Assembly (NCBI RefSeq): GCF_024519315.1
Contig: NZ_JANIIC010000060.1
Coordinates: forward strand, 1-64,000
Reading direction: 5' to 3'
Length of the DNA stretch: 64,000 nt
DNA from: Streptomyces malaysiensis subsp. samsunensis
GTDB taxonomy: Bacteria > Actinomycetota > Actinomycetes > Streptomycetales > Streptomycetaceae
The notes beneath the pieces are model-generated. The model did not search any database. It saw only the letters and a program-made list of their open reading frames with translations, and was not told the DNA's origin. Both the position numbers and the translations under genes were made by a program. Below are positions 59,914 to 64,000 of the stretch, piece by piece. Position 1 is the first letter of the stretch. The number at the start of each line of letters is the position of its first letter.

Positions 59914-60569
59914 GCGGAGCAACATCGACAACGGGCACAATCGGCGCCATGGACAGCAGCAGCACACGCCGCCAGGCCACCCGGCAGAAGCTCTTCGAGG
60001 CAGCGGTCACCCTCATCGCCGAACAGGGCTTCTCCTCCACCACGGTGGACGAGATCGCCGAGCGGGCCGGGGTGGCCAAGGGCACGGTCTACTACAACTT
60101 CGCCAGTAAGACCGTGCTCTTCGAGGAGTTGCTCCAGCACGGCATCGAGCTGCTGACCGCATCGCTCCAGAGCGCCGCCGACGAGAACGCCGAGCGCGGC
60201 GGCAGCCATGTGGACGCGCTGGACGCCATGGTCCGGGCCGGACTGGACTTCATCTCCCGCTATCCGTCGCTGACCCAGCTGTACGTGGCCGAGCTGTGGC
60301 GCACCAACCGCGCCTGGCAGTCCACCTTGATGATGGTCCGGCAACGGGCCATAGCGGTCATCGAGTCCGAGCTGCGGGCCGGGGTGGCCGCCCATGAGTT
60401 CAGCGGGGAGATCGACATCCCGCTGACGGCGTCCGCGCTGTTCGGGATGGTGCTGGTGGCCGCGCTGGACTGGCAGTCGTATCAGCCGGAGCGGTCGCTG
60501 GAGGATGTGCACGCGGCGCTGTCACGGCTGCTCCAGGGCCGCGTCGGCGGAACCGTGGCCTCCGGGTAG
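59910..60569 (+). CDS. TetR family transcriptional regulator
   Basis: The 219-residue protein has a typical TetR helix-turn-helix (TTVDEIAERAGVAKGTVYYNFASKTVLFEEL, about 43-73) and a C-terminal ligand-binding helical domain. GTG 59910 overlaps the YhgE stop as GTGA; ATG 59949 is an alternative that trims thirteen residues. As the last gene of the operon headed by the inverted repeat at 56965-56978, it is probably an autorepressor that controls the YhgE system in response to an unknown small molecule. Confidence 0.92.
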   Translation: MSGATSTTGTIGAMDSSSTRRQATRQKLFEAAVTLIAEQGFSSTTVDEIAERAGVAKGTVYYNFASKTVLFEELLQHGIELLTASLQSAADENAERGGSHVDALDAMVRAGLDFISRYPSLTQLYVAELWRTNRAWQSTLMMVRQRAIAVIESELRAGVAAHEFSGEIDIPLTASALFGMVLVAALDWQSYQPERSLEDVHAALSRLLQGRVGGTVASG

Positions 60570-60972
60570 CCGGCCGTCGCCCCGTAGCCCTTCCAGGCGC
60601 CTCCGGACGGCCTGGGGAGCGGGCGGACCAGCCGTCGGGTGAAAGCAGAAGACGCTGTTCCGGTCAGATGGACTTCGACCTGACCGGAGCAGCGCCTCCC
60701 CCCGTAACTCCCCCGTACTTCCCCCCTTGGAGGCTCCTGGTCCGGAGACTCCCGGTGACTCCCACCTTTCGTCCGGGCCCGCGCCGTTCCGCCGCCCCGT
60801 GCCGGCGGTCCGGCGCGTGGCCCTTCCGTGTGCTCCACTCTTCCGTCCGCGCAGGTGGCGGCCCATCCGCGCGGCTACTCATCTCCCCGGCTGAGTACGC
60901 GTACTCAGGTCTGCGCACTCGTCCCCAGGCGGGGTGACCCGGCTGTCGGTGGGGGCGGATAAAGTCACGGTC
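60570..60972. promoter_or_regulatory. Intergenic region with an 18-bp palindrome upstream of the CrtI-like gene
   Basis: The interval holds no convincing gene. At 60891-60908 the sequence CTGAGTACGCGTACTCAG is a perfect palindrome, 64 bases upstream of the oxidoreductase start, in the place of a promoter operator. No regulator gene is adjacent except the TetR gene, whose own likely operator is different. Confidence 0.55.
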
Positions 60973-62529
60973 ATGGCACGGATCGTGGTGATCGGCTCCG
61001 GGATGGGCGCCATGGCGGCGGCCGCCCGGCTGGCCGTGGCGGGCCACCGGGTGGTGGTGTACGAGCGCGGGCGGACCCATGGCGGCGGGGTCGGCCGCTT
61101 CGCGCGGGACGGATTCCGCTTCGACACGGGACCGGGGCTGCTCCACCTGCCCGCCGTCTACCGGGATCTGTTCGTCAAGACCGGCAAGCAGACCCTGGAG
61201 CAGAGCGTCGAGCTCGTCCAGGTGGACCCGGCGAGCCGGCACCTCTTCGCCGACGGCACGGACGTCCGGCTGCCCAATGCCTCACGGGCCGGGGTGCTCC
61301 AGGCGCTGGACGGCGCCTTCGGAGCGGGCGCGGGCGAGCGCTGGAGCGATCTGGTCAACCGTGCGCGCGAGGTGTGGGACGCCACCCGCAGACCGCTCCT
61401 GGAGGAGCCGCTGCGAGCCGACTGGCGGATCCTGGGCCGCGACCCCTATCCGGCGGCCCCTGTGCGGCGCGGCCGGCTCGGTGGCCTGTTCGGCCGGGGC
61501 CGCGCCGACGGCCCGCTCACGCTCGCCGAAGTGGCCCGCCGGGAGCTGAAGGATCCGCGCGCCGCGGCCCTCCTGGAGAGCCATGCGCTGGCGCACGGCC
61601 TCGACCCGCGCTCCGCCCCCGCCGCGGCCACCGTGCTGCCTTATGTCGAGCAGACGTTCGGCACCTGGTATGTGGGCGGGGGGATGCGCGCGCTCGCCGA
61701 TGCCCTCCATGAGCGCTGCCGCCGGCGAAAGGTCGAGTTCCATTTCGAGGCCGAGGTCACCGGCATCGTGGAGAAGGACGGCCGTGCGGCGGGCGTGGAG
61801 CTGGCCGACGGCACCGTCGCGGAGGCCGACGTGGTGGTCTCGGGGATCGACCCCGCGCTGCTGCCCCCGCTGCTCGGCGGCCAGCAGCCCTGGCGGGAGG
61901 ACGACGTGCGGCCGGAGCCCGACCCGGGTGGCGGCACACCGGGGCGGCTGACCGTCTTCCTGGCGCTGAGCGGCGCCCGTCCCGAGGACGCCGCACACCG
62001 CACCGTGGTCCACGCCCCGGACCGGGAGGCGGAGTTGACCGCCGTCTTCGGCGACGGCCCCGGGCTCCGCGAGCCCTGCCCACGCCCCACGGTGACCGTG
62101 CTGCGCCCGGCCGACCCCGCGGTGCGCCCGGACGAGGGCCATGAGGCCGTCACCCTCACCGCCGTCGTCGCCCCGCACGGCCCGGTGGACTGGACGGACG
62201 GCACGGCGGCGGAGCAGGACGCCCAGCGGCTGATCACGGCCGCCGAGGCCGCGATACCGGGGCTGCGGGGCCGGCTGCTGTGGCATGAGGTGCGCACCCC
62301 CGCCGACACCGGCGCGGAGACGGCCGCCCGGGGCGGCGGCGTGCCGGGCCCGGCGCTCGCCGGAGCGGACGGCGCGTTTCTGCGGCCCGCCAATGCCACC
62401 CGGCTCCCGGGCCTGTATCTGGCTGGCGGCTGGGCCCATCCGGGCGGTGGGCTCGCCCATGCCGGGATGTCGGGCGCGCTGGTGGCCGGGCTGATCGTCG
62501 AGGGGGAGGACTGGCGCGGCTCCCAATAG
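60973..62529 (+). CDS. CrtI-like FAD-dependent oxidoreductase
   Basis: The 518-residue protein resembles phytoene-desaturase-type flavoproteins. The N-terminal dinucleotide fold is IVVIGSGMGAMAAAARLAVAGHRVVVYERG, with GRFARDGFRFDTGPGLLHLP next. A middle GGGMRALADALHERCRRRKVEFHF segment follows. The C-terminal FAD-contact motif is GLYLAGGWAHPGGGLAHAGMSGALVAG. No crtE, crtB or other carotenoid genes are near, so the substrate may not be a carotene. The start is ATG 60973; the ribosome-binding site is weak. Confidence 0.88.
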   Translation: MARIVVIGSGMGAMAAAARLAVAGHRVVVYERGRTHGGGVGRFARDGFRFDTGPGLLHLPAVYRDLFVKTGKQTLEQSVELVQVDPASRHLFADGTDVRLPNASRAGVLQALDGAFGAGAGERWSDLVNRAREVWDATRRPLLEEPLRADWRILGRDPYPAAPVRRGRLGGLFGRGRADGPLTLAEVARRELKDPRAAALLESHALAHGLDPRSAPAAATVLPYVEQTFGTWYVGGGMRALADALHERCRRRKVEFHFEAEVTGIVEKDGRAAGVELADGTVAEADVVVSGIDPALLPPLLGGQQPWREDDVRPEPDPGGGTPGRLTVFLALSGARPEDAAHRTVVHAPDREAELTAVFGDGPGLREPCPRPTVTVLRPADPAVRPDEGHEAVTLTAVVAPHGPVDWTDGTAAEQDAQRLITAAEAAIPGLRGRLLWHEVRTPADTGAETAARGGGVPGPALAGADGAFLRPANATRLPGLYLAGGWAHPGGGLAHAGMSGALVAGLIVEGEDWRGSQ

Positions 62530-62671
62530 GGCGGCCCCTGCGGCTCCCGGCAGGGACACCCGGTAGGTCAGCTCCCGGCGGGGACGGCTCCCGCGGCTCC
62601 CGGCGGGGCGGCTCCAACTCCCGGCAGAGCGGCTCCGAGCGGATCGGCTCCGGCGGCTCCCGGGAAACGCG

Positions 62672-62700
62672 TGAGCCCCGCTCTCCGGGAGCGGGGCTCA
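62672..62700. terminator. Bidirectional terminator hairpin
   Basis: Perfect 12-bp arms TGAGCCCCGCTC and complement around TCCGG, between the convergent CrtI-like and Q/Y-rich membrane protein genes. The preceding 62535-62660 holds loose copies of GGCTCCCGGCGGGG and no gene. Confidence 0.85.
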
Positions 62701-62732
62701 TCCGGCGGCGGGGCTCACCCCCGCCGCCCGGC

Positions 62733-63719
62733 TCAGTAGCGGTACTGCTCGTCGAAGCCCTGGGGGTAGCCCTGCGCTTGGCCCTGGTGCTGCTGCTGGT
62801 ACGGATACGCCTGCTGGTCCGCCGCGGGCGCCGCGTCGCCTTCGCGCTGCTGCGGCACCCAGGGCCCGCCGGACTGCATCACGTCATACCCCTGGTCCGG
62901 TAAGGGGTAGGAGGCGTCGGCCGCCCAGTGGTCGCCGCCATAAGCCGCGCCCCCGCCGTACGGGTCCTGCTGGCCATAGGCCGAGTGCTGGTCGGCGTAC
63001 TGCTGCTGCTCGTACTGCTGCTGACCGTAAACCTGCTGGTCATAGGGCTGGGCCTGGGGCTGGGCGCCGCCGTACGGGTCCTGGCCGTAGGCCGCGTACG
63101 CCTCGTTCCCGTAGCCGTACTGCCCGGCCTGGCCCATCTGGTCCGCGTAGACGTCCTGGCCGTAGTTCTGGCCCTGCCCCTGGCTGTGGTCCTGCTGCGA
63201 GCCGTAGCCGCCGTACGTCTCGTACGCGCTGTAGCCGGCGGCCGCCGCGTCGCCGCTGTACTCGCCCGAGGCCGGAGTGAAGGGGGACGGCTCCTCGTAG
63301 ACGCCGTACTCGCCGGTCTCGTCCGGCATCGGCTGCGGCTGGTAGGTGGGCGGCTCCGGCTGGGCCGCCGGGACCGCCTCCAGGTCGGACACCTCGAGGA
63401 TGGGCTCCTTGTCCACGCCGTCCGGCCGGGCGCCCCTCTCCTCGCGGCCGAGCAGCCCCGGCAGCCCGCCGCTCAGCGCCCAGCCCGCGGCGAAACCGCG
63501 CCGGAAGGAGAGCGTCACATACGTCTGGCCTATGGCGAAGGCGATCGCGCCCACCCCGATCACCGGAACCGACGGGATCAGCACACCGCCGACCACACCC
63601 AGGAAGCCGACGAAGGCCAGCAGCCGCCAGCGCAGCCGCGCCTTGTACTGCAAGAGGACCTCGCCGAGCAGCCACAGCGCGACGACGCCGAAAGCGATGT
63701 AGAGGACCGTCCAGCCCAT
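62733..63719 (-). CDS. Membrane protein with Q/Y/G-rich C-terminal domain and a TTA codon
   Basis: The 328-residue protein starts at ATG 63717-63719 after GAGAGGGGCGGG. The first 80 residues carry two or three membrane helices (WTVLYIAFGVVALWLLGEVLL, LLAFVGFLGVVGGVLI, VIGVGAIAFAIGQTYVTL). From about residue 125 it becomes rich in glutamine, tyrosine, glycine, alanine and proline (for example YGQQQYEQQQYADQHSAYG), a low-complexity domain of the kind seen in proteins prone to condense or assemble. Codon 273 (62901-62903) is TTA, so full translation should need the bldA tRNA. The family is conserved next to metF in Streptomyces but its function is unknown. Confidence 0.85.
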   Translation of the reverse strand: MGWTVLYIAFGVVALWLLGEVLLQYKARLRWRLLAFVGFLGVVGGVLIPSVPVIGVGAIAFAIGQTYVTLSFRRGFAAGWALSGGLPGLLGREERGARPDGVDKEPILEVSDLEAVPAAQPEPPTYQPQPMPDETGEYGVYEEPSPFTPASGEYSGDAAAAGYSAYETYGGYGSQQDHSQGQGQNYGQDVYADQMGQAGQYGYGNEAYAAYGQDPYGGAQPQAQPYDQQVYGQQQYEQQQYADQHSAYGQQDPYGGGAAYGGDHWAADASYPLPDQGYDVMQSGGPWVPQQREGDAAPAADQQAYPYQQQHQGQAQGYPQGFDEQYRY

Positions 63720-63759
63720 GCCCGCCCCTCTCAATGCGGCCGCCCGTCGGCTGCCGTCA

Positions 63760-63813
63760 TCAGGACCGCTGACGCGGTCCCAGATTTCAGGACCGCTGGT
63801 GCAGTCCCAGATT
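63760..63813 (-). repeat. 27-bp in-frame tandem duplication of the metF 3' end
   Basis: Units 63787-63813 and 63760-63786 are 27 bp each with four mismatches. On the minus strand they read NLGLHQRS-stop and NLGPRQRS-stop, so the last nine codons of metF, stop included, were duplicated in frame. Confidence 0.85.
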
Positions 63814-64000
63814 CTCGTAGATTTCCAGCGTCGCCGGGGAGTGGTTCAGGGTAATGAAGTGCAGCCCGGGGATCTCCTCGGCCATCAACCGCGCGCACAA
63901 CTCTGTGGCGTAGTCGATCCCGATCGAGCGTACAGCCGCCGGGTCGTCCTTCACCGCCAGGATCCGCTCGGCCAGTTCGGGCGGGAACGCGGCATTGCTG
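63787..64000 (-). CDS. metF: 5,10-methylenetetrahydrofolate reductase, C-terminal part (cut by window edge)
   Basis: Translating 64000 to 63787 on the minus strand gives 70 complete codons. The residues include ELAERILAVKDDPAAVRSIG, IDYATELCARLMAEEIPGLH and FITLNHSPATLEIYENLGL, which is the C-terminal end of bacterial MetF. By family the enzyme makes 5-methyltetrahydrofolate for methionine synthesis using FAD and NADH. The rest of the gene lies outside the window. The stop TGA (63787-63789) is inside a 27-bp tandem duplication. Confidence 0.92.
   Translation of the reverse strand, partial: SNAAFPPELAERILAVKDDPAAVRSIGIDYATELCARLMAEEIPGLHFITLNHSPATLEIYENLGLHQRS

Noticed and set aside
60668..60937. 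89-codon plus-strand frame between the TetR and CrtI-like genes
   Set aside because: It has proline and arginine-rich sequence without conservation cues or a ribosome-binding site, and it runs through the 18-bp palindrome, which is better explained as an operator.
1..64000. tRNA or rRNA genes
   Set aside because: I looked for T-loop and acceptor patterns and found none convincing. The TGGTACC motif near 26360 belongs to the T-box, not a tRNA.

Overview
The window is a high-GC actinobacterial chromosome segment, almost certainly Streptomyces. The evidence is the very strong third-position GC bias, frequent GTG starts with GTGA or ATGA start/stop overlaps, rare TTA codons, and a gene order that matches the conserved Streptomyces core region from the his genes to metF. 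Apart from the ends, every gene is intact. I see no phage, insertion sequence, CRISPR array, tRNA or rRNA.

Layout. 1-3.05 kb: the start of the histidine operon (hisD-hisC-hisB, minus strand, translationally coupled), running off the left edge. 3.2-9.2 kb: a membrane protein carrying a TTA codon, a Lon-substrate-binding-domain protein, a YbaK-type deacylase, a DUF2567 membrane protein and a two-gene ABC exporter. 9.2-10.3 kb: a non-coding array of about 25 copies of a 26-bp hairpin unit. 10.3-12.1 kb: a NYN-domain protein and a small basic protein. 12.2-15.8 kb: dnaE. 16-24 kb: DUF2252 protein, small membrane protein, DsbA-like protein, Tat-exported PhoD-type phosphatase, dienelactone-hydrolase-like protein, MscS channel, GNAT acetyltransferase and RluD. 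24.3-29.6 kb: lspA, a DksA-type protein with a lysine-rich tail, and ileS behind a translational T-box.

29.9-48.3 kb is the whole division and cell wall (dcw) cluster on the minus strand, in transcriptional order rsmH-ftsL-ftsI-murE-murF-mraY-murD-ftsW-murG-ftsQ-ftsZ-pgeF-yggS-sepF-yggT-divIVA. It supplies the cytoplasmic muropeptide ligases, the lipid I/II enzymes, the septal synthase pair FtsW/FtsI, the Z-ring with its SepF anchor, and the polar-growth organiser DivIVA. 48.7-54.3 kb: a beta-carbonic anhydrase and a coupled MoxR/DUF58/transglutaminase operon. 54.5-56.8 kb: DUF3040 protein, methyltransferase and HEPN protein. 57-60.6 kb: an operon of a degenerate ABC ATPase, a YhgE/Pip membrane protein and a TetR regulator, with a likely operator at its head. 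61-64 kb: an orphan CrtI-like oxidoreductase, a Q/Y-rich membrane protein carrying a TTA codon, and the 3' end of metF.

Most of the window is housekeeping. The points I would follow up are: the isoleucyl-tRNA synthetase with a swapped GAHH signature behind a T-box; the 26-bp hairpin array; several genes whose 3' ends, stop codon included, are tandemly duplicated; an ATPase-like protein lacking nearly all catalytic residues; a possible 70-codon gene wedged between ftsL and ftsI; a WhiA-like site in front of ftsZ; and two TTA-containing (bldA-dependent) genes.
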